A stretch of DNA of 64,000 nt, taken from NCBI GenBank assembly GCA_964396375.1, contig CAYNEY010000019.1, positions 41,308 to 105,307 on the forward strand. The letters are read 5' to 3'. The notes under the pieces were generated by a model. It had not been told where the DNA came from. It ran no database searches and saw nothing but the letters and a program-made list of their open reading frames with translations. Both the position numbers and the translations under genes were made by a program. The DNA comes from FEN-1139 sp964396375 (GTDB lineage: Bacteria > Myxococcota_A > Polyangia > Polyangiales > Polyangiaceae). Within the stretch, counting starts at the first letter, position 1; every line of letters starts with the position of its first letter. Positions 44,852 to 53,835 of this stretch are shown piece after piece.

Positions 44852-45730
44852 ATGATTGGTGTGGATTTAGGCGGAACGCGGATCAAGGTCGGTCGCGTCG
44901 AGCAGGGAAGCATTGGCGAGACGCGCACAGAGAGGACCCGTGCCGAGGCCGGACCGACCGCGGTCTTGGATGCGATCGCGCAAGCGGTGCGGAGCCTCGA
45001 ACCGAATCCGGAGGCGGTCGGCTTGGCGATCCCGGGGGGAGTCAACCCTGACGGCGTGTGTTGGCGGCTGCCGAACATCCCGGGCTTCGAAGGGGTGCCG
45101 ATGGGGCGTGAACTCGAGCGGCGCCTGAACTGCCGGGTGGTGCTCGAAAACGACGCCACCGCCGCGGCGCTGGGCGAGCTCCGCGCTGGACACGGGCGGA
45201 ACCACCGAAGCTTCTTGATGCTGACACTCGGCACCGGCATCGGCGGGGGCCTCGTGCTCGACGGGGTGCTGCGCCGCGGCCGCCACGGTTTCGCGGGCGA
45301 GGCTGGGCATACTCCCATCAATCGCCGCGATCGCGACTGGCCCTGCGCCTGTGGTCTCTTCGGTTGTGTCGAGTCGTACGCTGGCACCCGCGGGTTGCTA
45401 AGGAAGTACGCTGAGCACGGTGGGCACGCTGACGAGATCCTCCCGATCGCGGAGGCTGCAGAGAGAGCGGAGCCGGCCGCGCTCGCCACCTTCGCGATGA
45501 TGGGCGAGGTTCTCGGTATCGCGGTGGCTGGCTTCCAGAACCTGCTCGATTTGGATGCCATCGTGTTCACCGGAGGAATCTCCCGTTCGTTCTCGTTGAT
45601 AGAGCCGAGCCTCCGCGCCGCGCTCCTAACCCATGTCCTCAACCCACCGCTCTCCGAGGTGCCACTTCTGGTGAGCGAGCTTGGTGACGCCGCAGGACTG
45701 CTCGGCGCCGCCTATCTTACCACCCTCTAG
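44852..45730 (+). CDS. ROK-family sugar kinase (glucokinase-like)
   Basis: 292 residues from ATG at 44852, preceded by CGGAGAGCCCG. Motifs: MIGVDLGGTRIKVG (ATP phosphate loop), ENDATAAALGE (catalytic Asp), LTLGTGIGGGLV, GEAGHTPI and the ROK zinc motif CACGLFGCVES. ROK kinases phosphorylate glucose, N-acetylglucosamine or mannose in the cytosol; no DNA-binding domain is present, so this is a kinase rather than a repressor. It may feed glucose into glycolysis alongside glycogen phosphorylase. The 24-bp spacing to dtd suggests one transcript. Confidence 0.87.
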   Translation: MIGVDLGGTRIKVGRVEQGSIGETRTERTRAEAGPTAVLDAIAQAVRSLEPNPEAVGLAIPGGVNPDGVCWRLPNIPGFEGVPMGRELERRLNCRVVLENDATAAALGELRAGHGRNHRSFLMLTLGTGIGGGLVLDGVLRRGRHGFAGEAGHTPINRRDRDWPCACGLFGCVESYAGTRGLLRKYAEHGGHADEILPIAEAAERAEPAALATFAMMGEVLGIAVAGFQNLLDLDAIVFTGGISRSFSLIEPSLRAALLTHVLNPPLSEVPLLVSELGDAAGLLGAAYLTTL

Positions 45731-45753
45731 AATCGGGACTTGCCTCACTCCCC

Positions 45754-46203
45754 ATGCGCGCGGTGATCCAACGAGTCACGCGAGCCGCGGTCACCGTCGA
45801 TGGACAGGTGACAGGAGCCATCGGTGCCGGGCTTCTGGTGCTGGTCGGTGTCGGTGACGGCGACACGTCTTCCGACGCCGCGCGCCTAGCAGACAAATTG
45901 GTGGAGCTGCGGATCTTCGAGGACGCTCAGGGCAAAATGAACTTGAGCCTCCGCGACACCGGTCACGCGGCGCTCTTGGTCTCGCAATTCACGCTGTTCG
46001 GAGACGTCCGACACGGCCGCCGCCCAAGCTTCACCTCGGCGATGGAGCCGGTGGGCGCCGAGCAACTCTTCAACGAGCTATGCCACCTGGTCGAGACCCA
46101 CGGCGTCCTTCTGGCGCGCGGACGGTTCCGCGCCACCATGTTGGTCGAGCTGGTCAACGACGGACCAGTAACCATCTTGCTCGACACGCGACAGCTCTTC
46201 TAG
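45754..46203 (+). CDS. dtd: D-aminoacyl-tRNA deacylase
   Basis: 149 residues, normal length. MRAVIQRVTRAAVTVDG is the family start; SQFTLFGD and NDGPVTILLDT carry the catalytic Thr region and the Gly-cisPro motif that rejects L-amino acids. It removes D-amino acids from mis-charged tRNAs in the cytoplasm. Follows the ROK kinase by 23 bp; the convergent lipoprotein ends 15 bp away. Confidence 0.95.
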   Translation: MRAVIQRVTRAAVTVDGQVTGAIGAGLLVLVGVGDGDTSSDAARLADKLVELRIFEDAQGKMNLSLRDTGHAALLVSQFTLFGDVRHGRRPSFTSAMEPVGAEQLFNELCHLVETHGVLLARGRFRATMLVELVNDGPVTILLDTRQLF

Positions 46204-46217
46204 AAACACCGGCACAC

Positions 46218-47432
46218 CTAGTACGCGTTGCAGGTCATGTCGGTACCGGGAGCTAGATCCTCGATCATACGGCCCTTACCGTCAGAGGTGGACAGAACCC
46301 AGGGCTCCAAGCCATCCGCAGCGTAATCGATGGGCTTCTCCGTGGTCCGGCCGAGTTCAGCTGCGCCAGCAAACATAAGGATTTCCCTCCAGGCGAGCAA
46401 GCCAGAGTCGAAGCTTCCGGCCGCCAGAGTCAGCAGGCGCTCGGGGGCGGTGTCGTTGGGAGCAAAACTCCCAAGCACGCGTCCACCCTCGGCATCACAG
46501 GTAAAAATGAGGCGACCTTCGGTCACCAGAGTGTGATCCGCGGGCTGCTCACACCAAAGCTCGACTGCCGGGCTCATGCTTGCCCCGTCGAAGGCGACCA
46601 GCGACGAGAAACCATCGATCAAGAACAGATGCTCGCTCGAAGCGGCCAAGGGTGCGTCCAGATTGGCCGCGACCACACTGGTTACACGGCCGTCGAGGTC
46701 GATGCGTACGAGTTCGTCTCGGGTAGCAACCATGAGCGCATCTTGGAACAGCACCGTCGACTTCGCGGTGGGCAGCACCCTCGTGAAGCTCTGGCCATCG
46801 AAGCGGAACAACGCCCGATTCAGCTGATCCTCGGGATCATAGGCGGTGAACCATAGGTCTCCAGCGAAGAGGCGGGCATGAGCTGGCGCCGACTCGCGAG
46901 CGTTGTCGTGACCAGGGATACGATCAAAGATCTCGATTGTGCCTGTGCTCGGCTCGAAAGCCCACAGCTCTTCCCCTGCAGAGTCGTCTACTCCGCGAAA
47001 GAATAACCGCCCCTGGAACTCGACCAAGAAGTGCTCCTCCGGAACCAGGCAGCAAGGAAACTCCAAGGGAGCGGCAAAGGTCGTAAGGCGGGTGAGTTGA
47101 TCGTCATCGCTCACCTGAAAGAGCCCCTGGAGCGTCAGAAACACCGTCCTATCCTCGAACGTGCCTACGGCCAAGGCCTCCTCCGTCCCGTCGATGCCCT
47201 GATTCAGAAGCCCCACCGCCACGCCGTCGAACCAGAACCACGCAGGACCAGACTCGGGATGGTCTGCCAAAAACCAGGCTCGGGCGTTGCCTCCGACGAA
47301 GCTGCGTGGGCGGGAGCTCCGCGCGGAGTAGTCGTAGCGCTCGTCGTCTGCGCAGCTGCCCTCTCGATCGCCCCCGCAACCCACCATCAGCCACAATCCG
47401 TACAGAATGAACCAAGCCTTCCGGTTTGCCAT
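46218..47432 (-). CDS. Beta-propeller-like lipoprotein of unknown function
   Basis: 404 residues from ATG 47432, with AGAGG a few bases upstream. Signal MANRKAWFILYGLWLMVGC ends with a lipobox. The mature part has recurring blades of roughly 40-50 residues (GRLFFRGVDDSAGEELWAF, GDLWFTAYDPEDQLNRALF, GRLIFTCDAEGGRVLGSF) of the ELWxTDGT kind, which form beta-propellers. No catalytic residues are seen. It probably faces the periplasm or surface and binds a partner. Convergent with dtd, and probably a single gene. Confidence 0.75.
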   Translation of the reverse strand: MANRKAWFILYGLWLMVGCGGDREGSCADDERYDYSARSSRPRSFVGGNARAWFLADHPESGPAWFWFDGVAVGLLNQGIDGTEEALAVGTFEDRTVFLTLQGLFQVSDDDQLTRLTTFAAPLEFPCCLVPEEHFLVEFQGRLFFRGVDDSAGEELWAFEPSTGTIEIFDRIPGHDNARESAPAHARLFAGDLWFTAYDPEDQLNRALFRFDGQSFTRVLPTAKSTVLFQDALMVATRDELVRIDLDGRVTSVVAANLDAPLAASSEHLFLIDGFSSLVAFDGASMSPAVELWCEQPADHTLVTEGRLIFTCDAEGGRVLGSFAPNDTAPERLLTLAAGSFDSGLLAWREILMFAGAAELGRTTEKPIDYAADGLEPWVLSTSDGKGRMIEDLAPGTDMTCNAY

Positions 47433-47606
47433 CACACCTCTTGCCTCGAGCCTCGCCTCGAGGATACACCATCATCTATCCCGAAGTGCCGAAACCAAGC
47501 CACACGGCGAAGATCCGGCCGCAACTCTTCGAGCCGACTTGGGTCGAGCGAAGCACTCCCCCACGTTCTGCCCTCTTTCTGCAGCCCAGCAGGGTCGCGG
47601 CCGGCC

Positions 47607-48326
47607 CTAGGACAACGCGCCCAGCACCGCCGCCTGGATCACGAAGCGCCGCTCGAGCGAAATCGGTGAGTCGTCGAGCTCAGCGAGCTCAAAACTGTCG
47701 CGAACGCGGCCTTGCTCGGTTCGGATCCGTGACGAGAGAATCTGCACGCGCACACTGAACAGCGCCTTGGCCAGGCAGAGCAGGAGTCCCACGCGGTCCG
47801 TAGCCTCCACCTCCAGGGTGGAGAGCCGCCCGCGCCGATCCTCAAGAAAGCGCACCGTGGCCTCAGCGCTCTCGGGCGACCCCGGAGGAAAGACACTCGG
47901 CAGCGCCGCAGCAGGATCCAAGCGGAGCCGCTCCTCGAGACGAACTTCGAGCTTGCGGCACAGTTCGGACCCCGTGCAAGGGCGGGACCGACCTCGCTCG
48001 GTGCTCTCCATCCAGAAGACATCCACCGCTTCGCGCCGTTTCTGGCCGAGCCCCCGGGTGTAGGCTTCGGCCGCGATCACGCTCATCCCCTCGCCGACCA
48101 AGCACGCGCAAATGGTCGCAAGCAGGCCAGGCCTATCATCAGCGAGCACGACCAAACACTGGCCCCGAAACCTCTCCGAACGGCAGGCTGTGATCCGACA
48201 GGCCTTGTGACCCCGCTCCGCCCATGCCACGGCGTGCTCTTCGATGGTGGCAAGGTCGAAGCTGGTCCGGTACCGCTCCGGCAACTGTCGGAGAAATTCG
48301 GTGGTGCGCTCACTCTTCGGCTTCAC
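47607..48326 (-). CDS. Protein with two ACT-like domains, resembling the C-terminus of GlnD
   Basis: 239 residues from GTG at 48326, chosen because GAGG lies 7 bases upstream; another GTG at 48386 lacks a Shine-Dalgarno. Two ACT-like repeats: CLVVLADDRPGLLATICACL near 80 and LEVEATDRVGLLLCLAKALF near 190. This is the arrangement at the C-terminus of the uridylyltransferase GlnD, but the nucleotidyltransferase and HD domains are absent. ACT domains bind amino acids such as glutamine. It may be a stand-alone sensor, or a remnant of a glnD gene; the sequence is open and full of charged residues, so I favour a real gene. It lies 75 bp downstream of the quinone oxidoreductase gene. Confidence 0.72.
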   Translation of the reverse strand: MKPKSERTTEFLRQLPERYRTSFDLATIEEHAVAWAERGHKACRITACRSERFRGQCLVVLADDRPGLLATICACLVGEGMSVIAAEAYTRGLGQKRREAVDVFWMESTERGRSRPCTGSELCRKLEVRLEERLRLDPAAALPSVFPPGSPESAEATVRFLEDRRGRLSTLEVEATDRVGLLLCLAKALFSVRVQILSSRIRTEQGRVRDSFELAELDDSPISLERRFVIQAAVLGALS

Positions 48327-48400
48327 GTGACCTCGGCAGCTTACTCGTCCTGGGTTTCCTTTTTTGTCCGGAGGACGCTCCGGCACAAGAAAGTTCGTTT

Positions 48401-49384
48401 CTACTCTTGTCGGAGCGCAAGGATGATCTTACCTCGGTTCAGATTGGCCTCCATACGCTCGTGGGCTTCGCGGACACGTTCGACCGGATACACCGAATCG
48501 ACCACCGGTTTGAGCGCTCCGGTCCCGAAGGCCGGCAAGAACCGGGTCGCAAACGCCTCCGTGAACCGGATCTTGTCGGCGAGCGAGCGGCTGCGCATCA
48601 CCAAGCCAAGCAACTGGTGGCGCTTGAAGAGGAGAGTAGCCAGGTTGACGCGAACCTCGATGCCCCCCATCACCCCCACCACCACGCAGCGACCACCCGC
48701 CGCCATGCATGCAACGTGCTTCTCCCAGAGCGACGCGCCTATCACGTCCAGGACCACGTCCACACCACGCTGCTCGGTTGGTCCGAGGACCAACTCCACG
48801 AAGTTTTCACTCCGCGAGTCGACCACCACCTCGGCACCCAGCGCTGTCACGAAATCGAGCTTCTGGGCGCTGGCTGTGGCTATGACACGTGCCCCCGCCA
48901 ACCGCGCCAGCTGCAGCGCCGCCGAGCCGACCCCGCCGGCCGCGGCATGAACGAGGACTGTCTCCCCACTCTCGAGCCGCCCGAGGGAGAACAGCGCCTC
49001 CTGGGCGGTAAGGAACGCCTCGGGAACCGCGGCGGCCTCGATCAGCGAGAGCCCCTCGGGTAGAGGAAGCGCCATCCGCTCGTCGATCACCACCCGCTCG
49101 GCGTAGCCACCACCTGCGAGCAGCGCCATGACCCGTTCACCCTGGCGTCGGTGCTGACACCCGGGGCCGAGCTCGGCAACGAACCCAGAACACTCGAGAC
49201 CAAGGATCTCGGTCTCTCCCTTGGGTGGGGGATACTTGCCCCGACGCTGCAGGAGATCCGCGCGGTTGAGTGCAGTGGCCACCACATCGACCACCACTTG
49301 TCCAGGACCCGGGACCGGATCGGGCACGGTCTCGAGCGCTAGATTCTCCGGTCCTCCAAAACTGGTGACGACGACAGCTCGCAT
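48401..49384 (-). CDS. NAD(P)H quinone oxidoreductase (zinc-independent MDR family, PIG3-like)
   Basis: 327 residues from ATG at 49384 (MRAVVVTSFGGPENL). Motifs: ALNRADLLQRRGKYPPP typical of the PIG3 subgroup, GLECSGFVAELG, LVHAAAGGVGSAALQLA (nucleotide-binding GxGxxG region) and VDVVLDVIGASLWEKHV. It likely reduces quinones with NADPH in the cytoplasm. No catalytic-zinc Cys/His set is seen. Divergent from the kinase/propeller gene. Confidence 0.9.
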   Translation of the reverse strand: MRAVVVTSFGGPENLALETVPDPVPGPGQVVVDVVATALNRADLLQRRGKYPPPKGETEILGLECSGFVAELGPGCQHRRQGERVMALLAGGGYAERVVIDERMALPLPEGLSLIEAAAVPEAFLTAQEALFSLGRLESGETVLVHAAAGGVGSAALQLARLAGARVIATASAQKLDFVTALGAEVVVDSRSENFVELVLGPTEQRGVDVVLDVIGASLWEKHVACMAAGGRCVVVGVMGGIEVRVNLATLLFKRHQLLGLVMRSRSLADKIRFTEAFATRFLPAFGTGALKPVVDSVYPVERVREAHERMEANLNRGKIILALRQE

Positions 49385-49498
49385 GATGGACCCGGACGAT
49401 GGCAAAACTCCACCGAGTTGGCAAATCCGATGGGAGCCTCGGGGGATTTTGACCTCTTGCCCCTGCCTTTTGCTAACCTCCTTCCAGGTCACCTGACC

Positions 49499-51475
49499 AT
49501 GGCGGCACGCGTTCCCCAAGAGGACCGTCCGGATCCGTTCCTCTCACGCACCATCGCGTCCGAGTTTCGTTCCGACGTCCAGTATCGCATCGAGCGGCTG
49601 CTCGGTGAGGGCAGCACGGCACGTGCTTACTACGCGCTGCGAGAGTCCAAAGAAGGGCTTTGCCCGGTCGTGATGAAGATCATCAGACCGGACGTACTCC
49701 GTGACTTCGGCGACACGGCGAGCTTTCTGATCAAAAAGGAGGCGGTGGCGCTGGGACGTCTCGACGAGCGTGTTCCCCGTAGCCCCTATGTGGTGCGCCT
49801 GGTCGATACCGGATCGGTCGCGTTCCCAGTCGGCGCGCAGGTGATGGCACTACCGTGGCTCGCGCTCGAGTACGTCAATGGTGGACCAACCGGCACCTGC
49901 CTCGACGAGCGGATCCGCCATGCGGTCCGCTCTACCGGCTTCGCCTTCTCGCCGCGGCGCGCCGCCCGCGCCATCCTGGCCTTGGCCGCTGGTCTCGAGG
50001 AGATCCACGCGGTCGGCGTGGTGCATCGCGACCTTACTCCGAGCAACATCTTGTGTTCAGGGAGCGGCGACAACGAAATCTTCAAGGTCTCAGACTTTGG
50101 GATCGCACGCCCGGTGGGGCTGAAGGCCACCTTCGGCGATCGGATCATCGGCACCGCTGGCTACATCGCCCCGGAGCAGATCGATAGCGCGCTCGGGGTA
50201 GTCGGTCCCGCCAGTGACGTCTTCGCGTTCGCCGCGATCGTGTTCGGCATCTTGAGCGGCGAGCACTACTTCCAGGGTCGGGCGGTCACGGAGTCATTCC
50301 GCGAAATCGCGAGCCCCACGCGCCGGAGCCTCGGCGAGACCCGCAACCTTTGCCCGAGCCTGCGCCAGAAGCCCGCCGCAGTAGCGGGTCTCGATGCTTG
50401 GCTCGGGCAAGCCACCGCCCTTTCGCCCAGCGAGCGTCCTTCCAGCGCCCGACTGTTCGCCGAGGGACTCTTCCCATGGCTGAAGGACCTACCCTGTCAG
50501 CTCGAGTTCCACGGTGGAGGTTCGTTCGTCGGTTGGGAGTCCGCTAGCCCGAGTTCCCCCGAGCAACTCGGGCATGATTGGCTGGTGCGCCACGGAAGCG
50601 TCCCGGGTCAGGTCATCTTGTCGGGCGCCTGGAGCTCTGCTGGCCATTGCCTGGCCGTCACCACCACCGGTCTCGCTTACTTCGACGGTACCCAGTGGAC
50701 CTCCGCCCGCGATATCGAGCAGCTCCTCCAACGTCGCCCGCTTTCGGTGCGCCGGCTCACTCCCACCACCTGGCTCGTGACGACCGAGGGCGGCCGAATC
50801 CTCGAAGTGGCTCGCGAAGGGACACGGCTACTCGGAGAATTCGACGAGCCTGGGATCGACTTGGTGGCCCACGACGGCGACCTCGACGATCTCTGCGTGT
50901 TCATCGGGCGAACCAGGACCGGAGACTTCTGCCTCTGCACGCGCGTGGCTGGGCGCTGGCTCCGTGCCCACCCGGTCCCCAACGTGCTTTCCCTCTCCGG
51001 GGTCGCCCGAATCGACGACGCGGTGTGGCTGGTGGTGGGGAGAAGCGCGGAGGGGCGGGCTTGGTCCAGCCTCTTCTCACCACTCAAGTGCCGTCTCGAT
51101 CCGCTCGATCTCGAACTGGGACGAGCCCTGGTATCGGTGGCCGGACGTCGTTCGCGGAAACTCGCGGTCGCTGCCGGAGCCGAGGGCATGCTGCTGGTCT
51201 TCGAGGATGGGCGAGCCCGTCGCGAGAAGCTTGATTCCTGCCCAGATCTCTCGACCCTGACCATGGACGGCGCAGGTCAGATTTGGATGGGGAGTATGGG
51301 AAGCATTTGGTACCGGTCCCCACGCGGCCAGATCGACCGGGTTTGGCATGAACCGCGATGGCAGAGCCCCTTCATCGAGATCCATGCCGAGCTTGGGCAC
51401 CTCCTCGTACTCTCGGTCGACGGCGGAGTACTGGAGGGCCGTTCCAATGTTCTCGGCCCGACCGTCCCCGCCTGA
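49499..51475 (+). CDS. Ser/Thr protein kinase with C-terminal beta-propeller-like region
   Basis: 658 residues from ATG at 49499. The kinase domain (about 25-320) has LLGEGSTARAYYAL (Gly-rich loop), VVMKIIRP (ATP Lys), VVHRDLTPSNIL (catalytic loop, with Thr where Lys is usual), VSDFGIARP (DFG) and GTAGYIAPEQI (APE). The rest (about 350-658) has repeating strands such as CLAVTTTGLAYFDG, TWLVTTEGGRILEVA and KLAVAAGAEGMLLVF, resembling a WD-type or two-component-type propeller. No membrane helix is seen. The propeller may be a substrate-binding or sensing module. The stop codon lies inside a 68-bp tandem repeat. Confidence 0.88.
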   Translation: MAARVPQEDRPDPFLSRTIASEFRSDVQYRIERLLGEGSTARAYYALRESKEGLCPVVMKIIRPDVLRDFGDTASFLIKKEAVALGRLDERVPRSPYVVRLVDTGSVAFPVGAQVMALPWLALEYVNGGPTGTCLDERIRHAVRSTGFAFSPRRAARAILALAAGLEEIHAVGVVHRDLTPSNILCSGSGDNEIFKVSDFGIARPVGLKATFGDRIIGTAGYIAPEQIDSALGVVGPASDVFAFAAIVFGILSGEHYFQGRAVTESFREIASPTRRSLGETRNLCPSLRQKPAAVAGLDAWLGQATALSPSERPSSARLFAEGLFPWLKDLPCQLEFHGGGSFVGWESASPSSPEQLGHDWLVRHGSVPGQVILSGAWSSAGHCLAVTTTGLAYFDGTQWTSARDIEQLLQRRPLSVRRLTPTTWLVTTEGGRILEVAREGTRLLGEFDEPGIDLVAHDGDLDDLCVFIGRTRTGDFCLCTRVAGRWLRAHPVPNVLSLSGVARIDDAVWLVVGRSAEGRAWSSLFSPLKCRLDPLDLELGRALVSVAGRRSRKLAVAAGAEGMLLVFEDGRARREKLDSCPDLSTLTMDGAGQIWMGSMGSIWYRSPRGQIDRVWHEPRWQSPFIEIHAELGHLLVLSVDGGVLEGRSNVLGPTVPA

Positions 51476-51629
51476 ATGCTGGTGGATCGCGCCGCAGCTT
51501 CCGAGCGAGGTGAAGCGCCAGGAACCCCACCGTCCCCACCTGAATGCTGGTGGATCGCGCCGCAGCTTCCGAGCGAGGTGAAGCGCCAGGAACCCCACCG
51601 TCTCCGCCTGAATGCTGGTGGATCGCGCC
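51461..51629 (+). repeat. 68-bp tandem repeat, two full copies and one partial
   Basis: Copies at 51461-51528 and 51529-51596, with a partial third at 51597-51629. The motif tgaatgctggtggatcgcgc recurs at 51473, 51541 and 51609. The copies differ by very few bases. The first copy overlaps the kinase stop codon; the repeat ends 24 bp before the Nudix start. The 68-bp period is not a multiple of three. Confidence 0.92.
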
Positions 51630-51653
51630 CACCTCGACTAGACTCGGGCCCCC

Positions 51654-52115
51654 ATGTGGCTCCGCGGACTCTCTGCCATCACGAAGGAAGTGGCACGCCA
51701 TCTGCTGCGCCGCCCGGTGGTCGGCGTGGCAGCAGCCGCGCGCACCGAAGACGGCCGTTGGGTGTTGATTCGCCGCGGTATCTCCGGCGAGTGGGCGCTC
51801 CCGGGAGGCACGCTCGAGTGGGGCGAGACGTTACAGCACGGAATCGAGCGCGAACTCTTGGAAGAAGCAGGGGTCGAGGTGTTGCGCTTCGGTGGCCTGC
51901 TCGGAGTCTATTCCAACCCCAGGCGTGACCTCCGCTTTCATGCGGTCACCGTATTGGTCGGCGTGACGGTCACCGAGCCGCGGCGCCCGCCCGCTAATCC
52001 CCTCGAGATCCGCGGCGTTGCGCTGTTTGAGGAGGCGCAGCTCCCAAGCTCCCTGGCTCATGGGATGACCGACATGCTGGCCGGTGCTCGCTCGGGGCGC
52101 ATTCACTGGGAATAA
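51654..52115 (+). CDS. Nudix hydrolase
   Basis: 153 residues. The Nudix box GGTLEWGETLQHGIERELLEEAGV is complete (Gly, Glu, then the REx2EExG core) near residues 50-72. The preceding strand VVGVAAAARTEDGRWVLIRR and the start WALPGG fit the family. Nudix enzymes hydrolyse nucleoside diphosphate derivatives; the substrate cannot be told, though the FHAVTVLVGVTV strand resembles ADP-sugar or NTP-type members. ATG at 51654 has no evident Shine-Dalgarno; it stands just after the 68-bp repeats. Confidence 0.9.
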   Translation: MWLRGLSAITKEVARHLLRRPVVGVAAAARTEDGRWVLIRRGISGEWALPGGTLEWGETLQHGIERELLEEAGVEVLRFGGLLGVYSNPRRDLRFHAVTVLVGVTVTEPRRPPANPLEIRGVALFEEAQLPSSLAHGMTDMLAGARSGRIHWE

Positions 52116-52183
52116 CCTCGAAATCTGCCCAATTCACTCGGGCGGGTTGAGCCAAGCCCGAGGTCGTGAGAGAAAGGAGAGTG

Positions 52184-53365
52184 ATGGTCGTCATGCGTTG
52201 GCTCAGTTCCCTGCTCGTCGCACTGGTCTCAGTTGGGTGCCACTTCTTCACTTCTACCACCCTACAGCCAATCGCCAGCGCCTCGGGCAAACCCAGCAAC
52301 GTCGCCGCGCTGGTCGCCGTCACTCGGGATGACCAAGCGGTGAGTGGACTCCCCCTCTCATCTTTCACCATCGAAGAAGACGGGCAACCCATCGAAGTCG
52401 GGAGCGCCGATGCACGGCTCCTCGAACCCGGCTTGGTGGCGGCATTCCACACCGTGCTTCTGCTCGACTTGGGCCATGGCACAAGTGAGGCCAGGCGGCG
52501 CGAACTGGCGCGGGCGGCGGGGCTCTTCGTGCAGCGCGTGCGACGTGGTCAATCGGTCACGGTGCTCGGTTTCGATGGCTCTCCGCACATCCGCATGCTC
52601 GGCGAGTACCCGCTCGATCCCAACGCAACCGGTCCCGAACAGGTGGACTCCCTAGTCTTCATGCTCCCTTCTGATCGTTCACGGAACCTTCGTGGGGCGG
52701 TGAACAAGGCCCTGCAGCTGCTCGACACCCGTCTCTCCGGGAGCCAGCGACCGGTGAAACTCGGAACGCTCGTTCTTTTCACGCGAGGACCAGATCTCGC
52801 TGGGCGCATCAGCAGTTCGGATTTCGAAGAGCAACTCGATGCATCCGGACACCAGACCATCCTCGTCAGCGTCACCGGCGATTCGAACGACGAGGCCGAG
52901 GCGCGGCTCTCCACAGGAGGACGTCTCGAAGCACAGTCGGAGGAGACTCTCCCCATCGCATTCGAGGAGTCTGCAACCGCCACCACCAAGCTCATCGGAC
53001 GCTACTACCTCATCTCCTACTGCTCGCCGTCCCGCGCTGGCTCGCGCGAACTCAAAATCACCGTGAAGGTGGCGCTGCCGGACGGCAAGGAAGAGACGGA
53101 CTCCTTCGTTACCGAGTTCGACTCGACCGGTTTTGGCCCGGGCTGCAACTCGGGACGTCCCCCACGCTTCGTGGTCACCAGAGCCCCCTCGCGCCGATCG
53201 CCGTTTCATGGTCCGGCAAGCACCGGCGGCGCATCGAAAGCGGGCTCGACGACTGACACCACCGAACCCACGGCCACCGGCGAGCCCACGGGTGCAGCTC
53301 CGGTTCAACCCACTGAACCCGACGCCACGGTCCCTCCCCCCAACAACCCCATTTACGCGCAGTGA
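52184..53365 (+). CDS. Lipoprotein with vWA-like domain
   Basis: 393 residues from ATG 52184 (AAAGGAGAGTG upstream). Signal MRWLSSLLVALVSVGC (from the second Met) ends with a lipobox. A vWA-related fold begins HTVLLLDLGHGTSEARRRELA near 92, where the metal site reads DLGHG rather than DxSxS, with RGQSVTVLGFDG and KLGTLVLFTRGPDL strands following. It ends in a Thr/Pro-rich tail of about 70 residues. Likely binds another envelope protein. The next gene starts within its stop (GTGA), so the two are coupled. Confidence 0.8.
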   Translation: MVVMRWLSSLLVALVSVGCHFFTSTTLQPIASASGKPSNVAALVAVTRDDQAVSGLPLSSFTIEEDGQPIEVGSADARLLEPGLVAAFHTVLLLDLGHGTSEARRRELARAAGLFVQRVRRGQSVTVLGFDGSPHIRMLGEYPLDPNATGPEQVDSLVFMLPSDRSRNLRGAVNKALQLLDTRLSGSQRPVKLGTLVLFTRGPDLAGRISSSDFEEQLDASGHQTILVSVTGDSNDEAEARLSTGGRLEAQSEETLPIAFEESATATTKLIGRYYLISYCSPSRAGSRELKITVKVALPDGKEETDSFVTEFDSTGFGPGCNSGRPPRFVVTRAPSRRSPFHGPASTGGASKAGSTTDTTEPTATGEPTGAAPVQPTEPDATVPPPNNPIYAQ

Positions 53366-53766
53366 CGCCCCCTCCCCAGCAGGCCGATCCCACGGGAGAG
53401 CATAGGGTCCGCGTGAGCTGGATCGATCGTGAACTGGTGGTGCGGCGCGGTACGCGCCGAGAGCGCACCTTCATCGTCAATGGTGACGTTCTTCTCGATC
53501 CACGAAGGCTGCCTGGAACCAAGTGCACTCCGCTCCCTCGCCATCCGGGCGTGATCTCGGCGATCGAGATCACGATGGAACTTGCCGTGGGCACTGTTCT
53601 GGAGCGGGTGAGACGCGAGCCGGACTCGCGACCGCTAGCCTCGACCCTCGACTATCTGTCTGGACGAACCGCCAGTCGAGGTGAGCGGCTCTCCCGCCGA
53701 CGTCTTCTCGTGGACCGGTCCGGAAGCCTGGTGGAAGTCGCGCCGATCCCAACAAAATCCAGGTAG
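53362..53766 (+). CDS. Small hypothetical protein coupled to the vWA lipoprotein
   Basis: 134 residues from GTG at 53362, overlapping the upstream stop as GTGA. There is no signal or membrane segment; the sequence is rich in Arg (RVRVSWIDRELVVRRGTRRE) with short strands. I recognise no family. Coupling to a lipoprotein suggests co-expression; the following EAL gene begins 70 bp later. Confidence 0.6.
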   Translation: MTPPPQQADPTGEHRVRVSWIDRELVVRRGTRRERTFIVNGDVLLDPRRLPGTKCTPLPRHPGVISAIEITMELAVGTVLERVRREPDSRPLASTLDYLSGRTASRGERLSRRRLLVDRSGSLVEVAPIPTKSR

Positions 53767-53835
53767 GATGGCGGAGATGCGGCGCCGAGTCTGGGAGGGG
53801 CTTCTTTCTTCCCTGGACTGGCCGTTCCAGAGGCC

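Noticed and set aside
51461..51629. CRISPR array
   Set aside because: The repeat is direct and contiguous with no spacers, with only two and a half copies.
51476..51928. ORF across the 68-bp repeats
   Set aside because: Repeat-derived reading frame overlapping the Nudix gene in another frame; no start signal.
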